From NCBI GenBank assembly GCA_947600345.1, contig CANQGC010000005.1, forward strand, positions 1-29,836: DNA of 29,836 bases. The letters run 5' to 3'. Positions 18,774-25,199 of this stretch are shown piece by piece. The position numbers were made by a program, and so were the translations under genes. The notes beneath the pieces were generated by a model. That model had not been told where the DNA came from. It did no database searches and saw only the letters and a program-made list of their open reading frames with translations. How positions within the stretch are numbered: the stretch's first letter is position 1; each line of letters begins with the position of its first letter. The stretch is from an uncultured Clostridia bacterium (GTDB lineage Bacteria > Bacillota > Clostridia > Christensenellales > Aristaeellaceae).

Positions 18774-19277
18774 CTACAGATCCCCTTTGCTCTCTCCCTT
18801 TAACTCTGCGATGATCTTTGCCTTTACGTCCGTGATTCTCTGCCGGTATTTATTCGGCGAGGCATTTTCCACCGCCAACAGGCGGAAGAGCTTTCGTTCC
18901 AGTTCTGATATGGTCTGCGGATTCTTGATCACATACTGTGCGCCGCCGTATGTGTAGGCCCGCTCAATATACTTTTCCGAGATGGGAATGGCGTCGCTGA
19001 TAAAGAAGATCGACATGGTCGTCGTGCGGGCAATGTGATAATAGCACGAGCGAATGTCCCGCTCCGGATAGGCCAGATAGCGCTCAAGGCGCTCCCGTTG
19101 CGCCGGATTTCGATGGGCCAGGTTCCCCACCGGAATCGCCCAATACAACCCTTCACACTCCGTCGATTTTACGAGACAGACGATCGGGCGCGCCTTCGTG
19201 TCATTCCACTCACCGCCTACAGAGCGAATCAGTTGCTTCAGCTCCTCGGTGGCGAAATACATTCCCCGTTCAACCAT
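18774..19277 (-). CDS. Putative type III toxin (ToxN/AbiQ/CptN-like endoribonuclease)
   Basis: The 167-residue protein follows tandem RNA repeats, the hallmark arrangement of type III toxin-antitoxin loci. Its size fits this superfamily. The layout MYFATEELKQLIR, then RPIVCLVK, GLYWAIPVGN and later SIFFISDAIPISEKYIER resembles the strand order and the IP-containing motif of ToxN-like toxins, but the usual SS/K motif after the central strand reads GN here. ATG at 19275-19277 has AAGGAG with a short 4-nt spacer; the next ATG five codons on lacks a site. Base composition is visibly less GC-rich than the neighbours, suggesting transfer. Toxin assignment rests mainly on context. Confidence 0.62.
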   Translation of the reverse strand: MVERGMYFATEELKQLIRSVGGEWNDTKARPIVCLVKSTECEGLYWAIPVGNLAHRNPAQRERLERYLAYPERDIRSCYYHIARTTTMSIFFISDAIPISEKYIERAYTYGGAQYVIKNPQTISELERKLFRLLAVENASPNKYRQRITDVKAKIIAELKGESKGDL

Positions 19278-19293
19278 AACGCTCCTTATGAGT

Positions 19294-19459
19294 ATCGCCC
19301 CGACATGTAGCCGGGGCGATCCGCAATGTTTCTTTGCCGCACATTGCGAAGCGTCTTTGCATCCGTAATGCTTCTGTGCCGTGCATTACGAAACGTATTT
19401 GCCTCCGCAATGTTTCTTTGCCGCACATTGCGAAGCGTATCGCGCAGAACAATGTCTGC
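19294..19459 (-). ncRNA. Putative type III antitoxin RNA
   Basis: The RNA would start near 19459 behind a consensus promoter. It contains a short 5' hairpin (CGCAGA/TCTGCG) and three tandem repeats, and ends in a 9-bp perfect hairpin ATCGCCCCG/CGGGGCGAT at 19294-19320, just before the toxin ribosome binding site. No T tract follows that hairpin, so it may be a leaky attenuator or a processing boundary. Each repeat folds into an 8-bp stem with an 11-nt loop. In known systems such repeats are cut out by the toxin and bind it as an inhibitory RNA-protein complex. Confidence 0.65.
19321..19440 (-). repeat. Three tandem antitoxin-type repeats (42, 42, 36 nt)
   Basis: Units lie at 19399-19440, 19357-19398 and 19321-19356 (minus orientation). 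The stem in the first and third is CGCAATGT/ACATTGCG. In the middle unit it is CGTAATGC/GCATTACG, so two base pairs differ and both are compensated. Single-stranded parts (GGCAAAGAA or GGCACAGAA, GACGC/TACGT) vary little. Confidence 0.85.
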
Positions 19460-19465
19460 GTCTTT

Positions 19466-19494
19466 ATTATATCCCGGCTTCTGCGAAATGTCAA
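19466..19494 (-). promoter_or_regulatory. Promoter of the putative toxin-antitoxin locus
   Basis: TTGACA (19489-19494) and TATAAT (19466-19471) on the minus strand have a 17-nt spacer, directly upstream of the RNA repeats. Confidence 0.92.
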
Positions 19495-19517
19495 CCACTT
19501 CGCACCCGCCCCTTGCC

Positions 19518-19612
19518 TCATCTGATCCTCTTGTCCGTCTTCTTTCCGATGAATGACCCGATCATTTGGAAGAGCTGGACGATAACAACCATGAGGAAGA
19601 CGGCGACCGCGC
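19518..19612 (-). pseudogene. Fragment of a metI 3' end
   Basis: About 31 codons on the minus strand read VAVFLMVVIVQLFQMIGSF then IGKKTDKRIR and a stop. They match the end of the intact metI at 20705-20805 with about a dozen base differences. Homology stops abruptly on the 5' side. It is a duplicated or leftover piece of a methionine permease gene, sitting immediately upstream of the toxin-antitoxin promoter. The flanking 19613-19691 has no recognisable gene. Confidence 0.8.
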
Positions 19613-19696
19613 CACGATCAAAACCCCCGCGCTGCGCTGGAACGTGATTCGCTTCACCGGCGAAACCGATCGTCACGCGCTGAGGTGCTGAGCGAC

Positions 19697-19732
19697 GAAA
19701 TCCTGCCCCCGATGGTTCGGGGACAGGATTTC
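19697..19732 (-). repeat. Hairpin after the NADAR gene
   Basis: GAAATCCTG-C-CCCCGA pairs with TCGGGG-A-CAGGATTTC around a 4-nt loop. The stem resembles the first hairpin of cassette E1, but the loop differs. It lies about 40 nt beyond the NADAR stop and may act as a terminator, though no T tract follows. Confidence 0.65.
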
Positions 19733-19772
19733 TCCTTTGGGGCTCAGGGCTGAGCTGTGGCCGGCGCCGCGC

Positions 19773-20207
19773 TCACGGCTTCTTCGGCTGAAGCCTGGCG
19801 CGCACCTTCATCAGGGCTTTGCCGAGATGGTTTTCGCCCCTGCCGGTGCGGATGTCCACGCCCCAGTAGGTGTCGTGCCACTTGTTGCCCTCCTCCAGTA
19901 TGGCGTCGCCGGTCTCCAGAAGCTTGCGCTTGAGGTCCCGGTTCTGGGTGAACTTGGCATACAGTATCTCCTCCATGATGCCAAGCTTCACCTCTTCCCA
20001 GTCCGGGCGGAGCCGAACCCGCAGCCCCTCGCGCTTGGCCACCGCCGGCGACATGTTGGCGAAGGCCAGCTTCTCGCGCTCCGTGAGGCACTTCTGCGCC
20101 TGGAACGCCGCCTCGGAGTTCCGGTAGCGCAGGTTGCCGTACATCACCGGCGCGTCATAGAAATTGCTCAGGAACATATAGTCCTCTCGAAATTCACGAA
20201 TCTTCAT
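19773..20207 (-). CDS. NADAR/YbiA-family N-glycosidase-like protein
   Basis: The 144-residue protein has the family motifs FLSNFYDAPV (about 12-21), NSEAAFQAQKC (about 30-40), KWHDTYWGVDIRTGRGENHLGKALMKVR near the C terminus and the helix-rich middle. NADAR proteins hydrolyse N-glycosidic bonds; YbiA acts on riboflavin pathway intermediates, and some members remove ADP-ribose from guanine and act as antitoxins. Which applies here is unknown. The ATG at 20205-20207 has GGAGGG at 7 nt; the ATG five codons upstream lacks a site. It is single-gene, with a leader of about 190 nt. It lies beside the toxin-antitoxin locus, so a defence role is possible. Confidence 0.88.
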   Translation of the reverse strand: MKIREFREDYMFLSNFYDAPVMYGNLRYRNSEAAFQAQKCLTEREKLAFANMSPAVAKREGLRVRLRPDWEEVKLGIMEEILYAKFTQNRDLKRKLLETGDAILEEGNKWHDTYWGVDIRTGRGENHLGKALMKVRARLQPKKP

Positions 20208-20406
20208 TTTCAATCCCTCCATTTATGTATACAGGTAAGACTTCATAGTACGATTGCGATTCCTCGCGTCACAGTTGCCGTGCCGGTTCCATCGCCCCGC
20301 GCCCCGCCATCGCGGCAAGCTTGACCGGCGATCCGTCGCCAGCGTCCGGTTCCCTTCGGGCCGACCCCCCAAGCTCCCGTCGGTTCCCTTCCCTGTCGAC
20401 GCTCTC

Positions 20407-20415
20407 ATTATAGCA
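20407..20415 (-). promoter_or_regulatory. Extended -10 promoter for the NADAR gene
   Basis: TGCTATAAT on the minus strand is an extended -10 element; the -35 region (ACAGAT at 17 nt) is poor. It implies a leader of about 190 nt at 20208-20400 that is GC-rich and rich in inverted repeats. No known riboswitch could be recognised in it. Confidence 0.6.
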
Positions 20416-20544
20416 AAAGCAAATCGCAAATCTGTCTCCCGATGGGCGAAATTTTCAAACCGGCCCGCCGGGCGGGCAGACCTCCGCCGCGCGCGAGAAT
20501 CGGCGAGGATGCAAAGGCATACCCCCCGGCCCCCTTAAGGCAAC

Positions 20545-20704
20545 ACCGCACAGAAAAGGCGGTCGGCCTATAGACCGACCACCTTTTCTGTGCGGTATTA
20601 ACTTAACGCCCGTTCGGCTGACCAGCGAGGGATTCCCACCTCTCGGCTCTATGGGGAAGAATGTCCGTGTGCGCGGCAACAGGCGGCTGCCGACCCCGCC
20701 GGCT
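20545..20704 (-). repeat. Hairpin cassette E4 directly after metI
   Basis: Following the metI stop on the minus strand come GCCG/CGGC around GGGGT, a linker AGCCGCCTGTTGCCGCG resembling that after metQ, an imperfect ATTC...CCC/GGGAAT hairpin, and a long hairpin at 20545-20597 whose arms ACCGCACAGAAAAGG and GGTCGG pair with one mismatch (about 21 bp). The order parallels E1-E3 although sequences have diverged. Confidence 0.65.
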
Positions 20705-21367
20705 TCATCTGATCCTCTTGTCCGTCTTCTTCTCAATGAACGAGCCGATCATTTGGAAGAGCTGCACGATGACGACCATGAGGAGGACAGTGACCATCAT
20801 CACGGGGGTGTTGTAGCGGTAGTAGCCATAGTTGATGGCGATGGAGCCCAGGCCGCCGCCGCCCACGTAGCCCGCCATCGCGGTGTAGCCGAGGATCGTG
20901 GTCACGGTGATCACGCAGCCGTTGATCAGCGAGGGCTTGGCCTCGGGGATCAGGGTCTTGATGATGATCTTGAAGTCGGACGTGCCCATGGAGCGCGCGG
21001 CCTCGATCACCCCGGCGGGGACCTCCTTGAGGGCGCCCTCGACCATGCGGCCGATGTAGGGCGCGGCGCAGATCACCAGCGGCACCACCGTCGCCGTCGC
21101 GCCCAGCGTGGTGCCCAGCAGCCAGTGGGTGAAGGGCAGCACGGTGATCAGCAGAATGATGAACGGCACGCTGCGGATCAGGTTCACCACCGTGCCCAGC
21201 ACCAGGTTCACCGGCCGGCAGGGGCGCAGGCCGTTCTTGTCCGTGACGCACAGCAGCACGCCGATGGGCAGGCCGAAGATGTAGGCCAGGAAGGTGGAGA
21301 AGAGCGTCATGTACAGCGTGTCCTTGATGCCCGTGAGCATCTCAATCACCATTCGTTGCGTAAACAT
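20705..21367 (-). CDS. metI: Methionine ABC transporter permease
   Basis: The 220-residue membrane permease works with MetN and MetQ in methionine uptake. Start MFTQRMVIEML has AGGAGGAG 7 nt upstream. Several hydrophobic helices are visible (about 17-40, 55-80, 85-100 and further). The cytoplasmic coupling loop carries the EAA-type motif EGALKEVPAGVIEAARSMG, and GYTAMAGYVGGGGLGSIA is typical of MetI. It overlaps the end of metN by 26 nt, so translation is coupled. Unlike the common metNIQ order, metQ does not follow; a cassette, the NADAR gene and the toxin locus intervene. Confidence 0.95.
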   Translation of the reverse strand: MFTQRMVIEMLTGIKDTLYMTLFSTFLAYIFGLPIGVLLCVTDKNGLRPCRPVNLVLGTVVNLIRSVPFIILLITVLPFTHWLLGTTLGATATVVPLVICAAPYIGRMVEGALKEVPAGVIEAARSMGTSDFKIIIKTLIPEAKPSLINGCVITVTTILGYTAMAGYVGGGGLGSIAINYGYYRYNTPVMMVTVLLMVVIVQLFQMIGSFIEKKTDKRIR

Positions 21368-22373
21368 TGAGCGTCTCCTCCTTGAACGTAATCTTGTGAT
21401 CCTTGAGCCACTGCTTGACGCGCTCGACCGTCGTCTCGTCCTGCGGGAGCTGCAGAAGCATCTGGCCCATGGCCTTGCCATCCACGTTGCGGGTGTTGGC
21501 GTAGAGTATGTTCACCGCCGCGCGGCACTCCAGCGCCAGGTTGGAGATCACCGGCTCGTAGCTGGAGTAGCCGTCGAACACGATGCGCAGGCAGTTGCTG
21601 TCCGAGAATGCCACCGGCCCGCCCTCCTGCTGGGGCAGGATCAGCTGCCGGGCGATGCGGGACTGGGGATGGATGAACACGTCGCGCACCAGGCCCTCCT
21701 CGACGATGTGGCTCTGGTCGATTACGGCCACGCGGTTGCAAATGGTCTCGATGACCTTCATCTCGTGGGTGATGACCACGATGGTCACGCCCAGCTCCTT
21801 GTTGATTCTGCGGAGCAGTTCGAGGATCTGGCGCGTGGTATTGGGGTCGAGGGCCGACGTGGCTTCGTCGCAGAGCAGCACCTTGGGGTCCATCGCCAGC
21901 GCGCGGGCGATGGCCACGCGCTGCTTCTGGCCGCCGGAGAGCTGGCTGGGGTACGACTTCACGCGGTCGCTCAGCCCCACCAGGTCGAGCAGCTCCAGCG
22001 CCCGAGCCCGGGCCTTCTCCTTGGGCACGCGCGCGACCTCCATCGGGTAGCAGACGTTCTTGAAGGCGCTGCGCTGGGCCATCAGGTTGAAGTCCTGGAA
22101 GATCATGCCGATGGACTGGCGGGTGGTGAGCAGCTCCCGCTGGGGCATGTCGATCAGGTTCTTGCCATCGAAGACGACCTTGCCCTGGGTGGGCATCTCC
22201 AGCAGGTTCATGCAGCGCACGAGCGTGCTCTTGCCCGCGCCGCTCAGGCCGATGATGCCGAATATATCGCCCCGCTCGATGGACAGGTTGATGTCGTCCA
22301 GCGCCACGATGCGCCCCGCCGAGCCATTGAACACCTTGGAAAGATGCTCGATGCGGATCAGTTCGTTGCCCAT
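21342..22373 (-). CDS. metN: Methionine ABC transporter ATP-binding protein
   Basis: The 343-residue ATPase powers methionine import. Walker A GLSGAGKST (about 42-50), Q-loop FQDFNLMAQRSAFKNV, signature LSGGQKQRVAIARAL, Walker B VLLCDEATSALD and the switch histidine in THEMKVIE are all intact. Residues about 265-343 form the C-terminal NIL domain (IVFDGYSSYEPVIS, VNILYANTRNVDGKAMG), which binds methionine and inhibits transport when it is plentiful. ATG has GGAGG at 7 nt. It is the first gene of metN-metI, with a short leader and no S-box, T-box or leader peptide. Confidence 0.96.
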   Translation of the reverse strand: MGNELIRIEHLSKVFNGSAGRIVALDDINLSIERGDIFGIIGLSGAGKSTLVRCMNLLEMPTQGKVVFDGKNLIDMPQRELLTTRQSIGMIFQDFNLMAQRSAFKNVCYPMEVARVPKEKARARALELLDLVGLSDRVKSYPSQLSGGQKQRVAIARALAMDPKVLLCDEATSALDPNTTRQILELLRRINKELGVTIVVITHEMKVIETICNRVAVIDQSHIVEEGLVRDVFIHPQSRIARQLILPQQEGGPVAFSDSNCLRIVFDGYSSYEPVISNLALECRAAVNILYANTRNVDGKAMGQMLLQLPQDETTVERVKQWLKDHKITFKEETLNVYATNGD

Positions 22374-22420
22374 ATTTCAACCTCCAAGCAGAAAGGAAGT
22401 ATACCTACAAATCCAATTTG

Positions 22421-22449
22421 ATTATAAGGGCGCTGCGCGGGGCTGTCAA
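22421..22449 (-). promoter_or_regulatory. metN-metI promoter
   Basis: TTGACA (22444-22449) and TATAAT (22421-22426) on the minus strand have a 17-nt spacer, about 48 nt before metN. Confidence 0.92.
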
Positions 22450-23040
22450 GCGTGAATGAGGGAAGATTTGCAGGCTCCGCCTTGCAACCGCTTTTTGTCG
22501 CGAGGCTCTGGGGATTTCGCGCCCTTGCGGGCGCGCGGGTTGCGGAATCCCCACTGGGGATTCCGATTCAGCGACGGCCCTGCGGGCCATCGCTGCTGCC
22601 TCACGGCAGGGATGCCTGCCGGCGGCCCAAAGAGAGTGGAAGGCGAGCTGCTCTTTGAGCAGCTCGGTCGGCCCTGGAAGGGCCGACTGCCACGTCTCAA
22701 ATCGAAGATTTGAGACGTGGCACCGGTACGTCAAGCGTCCCCCGTTCCCTCTCTGGACTCTCCCCTCCCCTCCTGACCAGGGCTTCGCCCTGGACCCGGG
22801 GAACCGAGCTTGGTTCAGCTGCGATACATCCGTTACGGGCTGACGATACCGGCCCGTTGGTGGCCTCCGTTGTTCAGGGGCTGCGCCCCTGGAACCCTGC
22901 GGGATCGGGTTTGCGGTTTGCGTTGCGACCTGGCAAACGAGATTTGTCTGGCCGCGAAACATCTGCTTCGTACCGACGATACTTGCCTCGCCTCGTGGTT
23001 TGGTTGTTTGGGGTACGAGAAGCTCGTGATCAACAATCCG
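22450..23040 (+). repeat. Hairpin-mosaic repeat B1 and flanks (gene-free)
   Basis: The core 22544-22905 shares its order of blocks with the inverted copy at 24842-25122: GGAATCCCCA/TGGGGATTCC, CAGCGA...TCGCTG with a variable inner stem, GCTGCTGCCTCACGGCAGG, GGCGGCCCAA, CTCCCCTCCC, CCTGACCAGGGC/GCCCTGG, CCCGGGG, ACCGAGCTT, TTCAGCTGCGATAC and GGGGCTGCGCCCC. Copy B1 contains about 95 extra nt (near 22640-22735) made of three further hairpins, one with 15-bp arms GCCACGTCTCAAATC. No gene, transposase or promoter was recognised in 22450-23040. Confidence 0.8.
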
Positions 23041-23598
23041 CTATCCCTGCCAGTCCGCTCGGTAAAGGATGTTCTGCTCATCGTCCTCGATCGTGCCAAT
23101 TTGCGTCCGATAGACGCCGAAGGCGTAGTGGTGGAAGCCGCACTTTGCCTGGACGCGGGCGGATTGGCGGTTGCGCAGGAAGTGGCCGCAGAGGATGGCG
23201 TCCAGTTGGACGTCCTCGAACAGGTAGCGGATCGCCGCGCTCACAGCCTCCGGCATCAGGCCGCGACCCCAGTATTCCTTCGAGAGCACGTAGCCGAGCT
23301 CCCGGCAGCGAAGCTCCGCCAGCTCCGGAAAGCGCGCCTCGTCGTAGCGCTCGATGCCCAGCGAGCCGATGACCTTGCCCTCGAATTCCAGCGCGAAGGT
23401 CCTTTTGTGCTCGATGAAGCCCTGCAGGATGCGCGCGGACTCCTCCCGGCTCCCGTGGGGCTTCCAGCCGGCCATCTGGCCCACGCCGTCCACCGAGGCG
23501 TAGGCGTAGAAATCGTCCAAGTCCTCCGCTCGCCAGGGGCGAAGGAGCAGGCGAGGTGTGGTCAGGCGCACGTTCGAAATGTCGACTTCAGCGTTCAT
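23041..23598 (-). CDS. GNAT-family N-acetyltransferase (RimJ/RimL-like)
   Basis: The 185-residue protein is of the acetyltransferase_3 type. It has LTTPRLLLRPWRAEDLDDFY at the N terminus, a VIGSLGI strand, LGYVLSKEYWGRGLMPEAVSA (acetyl-CoA site, about 108-128) and NRQSARVQAKCGFHHYAF. Such enzymes acetylate N-terminal amines, antibiotics or small amines; the substrate cannot be read. It overlaps the end of the radical SAM gene by 11 nt and lacks a clear ribosome binding site, so it is probably translationally coupled to that gene. It ends at the edge of repeat B1. Confidence 0.9.
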   Translation of the reverse strand: MNAEVDISNVRLTTPRLLLRPWRAEDLDDFYAYASVDGVGQMAGWKPHGSREESARILQGFIEHKRTFALEFEGKVIGSLGIERYDEARFPELAELRCRELGYVLSKEYWGRGLMPEAVSAAIRYLFEDVQLDAILCGHFLRNRQSARVQAKCGFHHYAFGVYRTQIGTIEDDEQNILYRADWQG

Positions 23599-24697
23599 GA
23601 TTCATTTTCTGCCCCATATCCCACGCCATCGCCGCCAGGCGGTCGATCGCGAATTTGAAGAAGCCGCGGTGGGCTTCGCACCAGCGATTGATTCCGGTCT
23701 CCGGGTCGCGCTCCCGGCGGCAGCCGTTGCGGCAGAGCGGGTACCAGCGGCAGGCGCGGCATTGGTTCGGAACGGCGAGCGAAGATTCCAAGAAGCGCCG
23801 CATGGTGGGCGAGCGCAGCGCCTCCGCGATGGTTGTATCGGCGATGTTCCCCAGCCGCCATTCGTCCAGCGCGTAGAAGTCGCAGGGGTACAGATCGCCG
23901 TCGCTCTCCACCACCAGGTTGGGCGAGCAGCGCCCCATCATGGCGCAGCTCTCCGGCGGCAGCCCCCGCAGCATCATCAGCCAGTTGTCGAAGTTGCGCA
24001 CGCTCACCGGCCTGCCCGCGTAGTACGCCCGCTCGTAGAGCGGGAAGATCGCCTTCAGGAAGGCCAGATACGCCTCCGGCGTCAGCGCGTCGAACCGGGG
24101 CGGGCCGTCCAGCGGATCCAGGCAGGGGATGAACTGCGCGTACCCGTAGCGCGCCAGCGCCTTGAACGCCGCCTCGGGCCGCCGCGCCACATCGGCGTTC
24201 ACCACGCAGAGCGCGTTGCACTCCACCCTCGCCGCGCGCAGCCGGTCCAGATTCGCCCGCACGCGCTCAAAGGTGGGCCCACCCGCAGCGTCGGGCCGCG
24301 CAGCGTCGTGGGTGGCGGCGCCCCCGTCCAGCGAAACCCCGACCAAAAACCGCTCCCGCGCCAGAAACCCGATCATCTCGTCCGAGATCTCCAGCCCGTT
24401 GGTCTGGAGCGCACAGGACACGGGCACCCCCCGCACATTGTACCCGCGCACCAGCCGCGCAAACGCCTCGTAAAACTCCACCCCCGCAAGCGTGGGCTCC
24501 CCGCCCTGAAACAAAAAGCTGACCGCGGAATCCGCATACTCAAACGCCGCGCGCACCACCCGCTCCAGCGTCTCCACCCGCATCCCCGGCCGCACCCCCT
24601 CCGCGCGCCGCCGCATCTCATCCACATAAAAACAATGCGGACACCGCATATTGCAAGCCCCCGACACAGGCTTCACCATCAAACCCACCGACGCCAT
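23588..24697 (-). CDS. Radical SAM/SPASM protein, anaerobic sulfatase maturase family
   Basis: The 369-residue protein has the usual anSME length. The radical SAM cluster motif is Cys15-x3-Cys19-x2-Cys22 (GACNMRCPHCFYVDE). FLFQGGEPTLAG is the maturase-type SAM-binding GGEP. The C-terminal SPASM region provides further cluster cysteines: CAMMGRC, DLYPCDFY, CRACRWYPLCRNGC and WCEAH. Known members oxidise Cys or Ser in sulfatases to formylglycine; relatives modify peptides. No sulfatase or small substrate peptide is visible in the window, so the target is unknown. AGGTGG lies about 4 nt before the ATG. The gene pair with the GNAT enzyme is flanked by inverted repeats B1 and B2. Confidence 0.9.
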   Translation of the reverse strand: MASVGLMVKPVSGACNMRCPHCFYVDEMRRRAEGVRPGMRVETLERVVRAAFEYADSAVSFLFQGGEPTLAGVEFYEAFARLVRGYNVRGVPVSCALQTNGLEISDEMIGFLARERFLVGVSLDGGAATHDAARPDAAGGPTFERVRANLDRLRAARVECNALCVVNADVARRPEAAFKALARYGYAQFIPCLDPLDGPPRFDALTPEAYLAFLKAIFPLYERAYYAGRPVSVRNFDNWLMMLRGLPPESCAMMGRCSPNLVVESDGDLYPCDFYALDEWRLGNIADTTIAEALRSPTMRRFLESSLAVPNQCRACRWYPLCRNGCRRERDPETGINRWCEAHRGFFKFAIDRLAAMAWDMGQKMNHER

Positions 24698-24778
24698 AAG
24701 CCCACCTCACCATCCCCACAAAATAAACTTCCAACCCCATCCCAAAAAACAAACCACGGGGCAAGGGGCGCAGCCCCC

Positions 24779-24840
24779 ACCGTCCCCCAAACCGTCCCCC
24801 AAACCATACCCCAAACCATACCCCAAACCGTAACCCATAC
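24779..24840 (-). repeat. Tandem 12-nt repeat upstream of the radical SAM gene
   Basis: About five copies of a 12-nt unit (ACCGTCCCCCAA or ACCATACCCCAA) lie here, at the outer end of repeat B2. They are not in any recognisable gene. 24698-24778 holds nothing further beyond the radical SAM ribosome binding site. Confidence 0.85.
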
Positions 24841-24841
24841 C

Positions 24842-25122
24842 AGCAGAGGTCCGGGGGCGCAGCCCTCGAACAACGGAACCTCTCGACGCGGGGGTCGAGG
24901 TCCCCGCGTAACGCGAGTATCGCAGCTGAACTAAGCTCGGTTCCTCCCCGGGTCCAGGGCCGCAGCCCTGGTCAGGAAAGGGAGGGGAGAATCCAAGGAG
25001 GGAACGGGGAGCGCTTGACGCTCCCCATCTCTCCTTGGGCCGCCGGCAGGCACCCCTGCCGTGAGGCAGCAGCGGCGATGCGCAAGCATCGTCGCTGAAG
25101 GGAATCCCCAGTGGGGATTCCC
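24842..25122 (-). repeat. Hairpin-mosaic repeat B2 (inverted copy of B1)
   Basis: Read on the minus strand it repeats the B1 block order. Where B1 has GGCCC/GGGCC inside CAGCGA...CGCTG, B2 has CGATGC/GCATCG, so the stem changed on both arms. Where B1 carries extra hairpins, B2 has a simple GGGGAGCG-TCAA-GCGCTCCCC hairpin. 25123-25175 continues with GCATGCCGCCC-type inverted repeats and no gene. Confidence 0.8.
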
Positions 25123-25175
25123 TAACCCCATGCCGCCCAAAGGGCGGCATGCGCCCGCAGGCGCAGAGGGATTTA

Positions 25176-25199
25176 AAAAGGGGGCCAAAGCCCCCTTTT
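25176..25199 (-). terminator. Terminator of the sigma-methyltransferase-GH127 operon
   Basis: AAAAGGGGGC/GCCCCCTTTT with a TTTG loop is followed by a T tract on the minus strand; the stop codon of the GH127-like gene overlaps its 5' edge. The symmetrical A/T flanks could work in both directions. Confidence 0.88.

Noticed and set aside
19321..19440. CRISPR array
   Set aside because: Units are directly adjacent with no unique spacers, and their internal stems covary; they precede a gene in type III toxin-antitoxin order.
19270..19521. Minus-strand protein of about 83 residues with repeated RFAMCGKETLR
   Set aside because: It is only the translation of the RNA repeats and promoter; the stem covariation fits RNA, and the frame has no ribosome binding site.
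19613..19691. Plus-strand tail reading IKTPALRWNVIRFTGETDRHALRC and a stop
   Set aside because: It looks coding-like, but the frame upstream is only antisense of the metI fragment and has no start; too short to assign.
20208..20400. Cobalamin-type riboswitch in the NADAR leader
   Set aside because: A CAACTGTGA string recalls the B12 box region, but the other conserved core elements were not found in order and the downstream gene does not fit.
22450..25175. Classical composite transposon
   Set aside because: The flanking repeats are inverted, but no transposase, terminal inverted repeat pair or target-site duplication could be seen.
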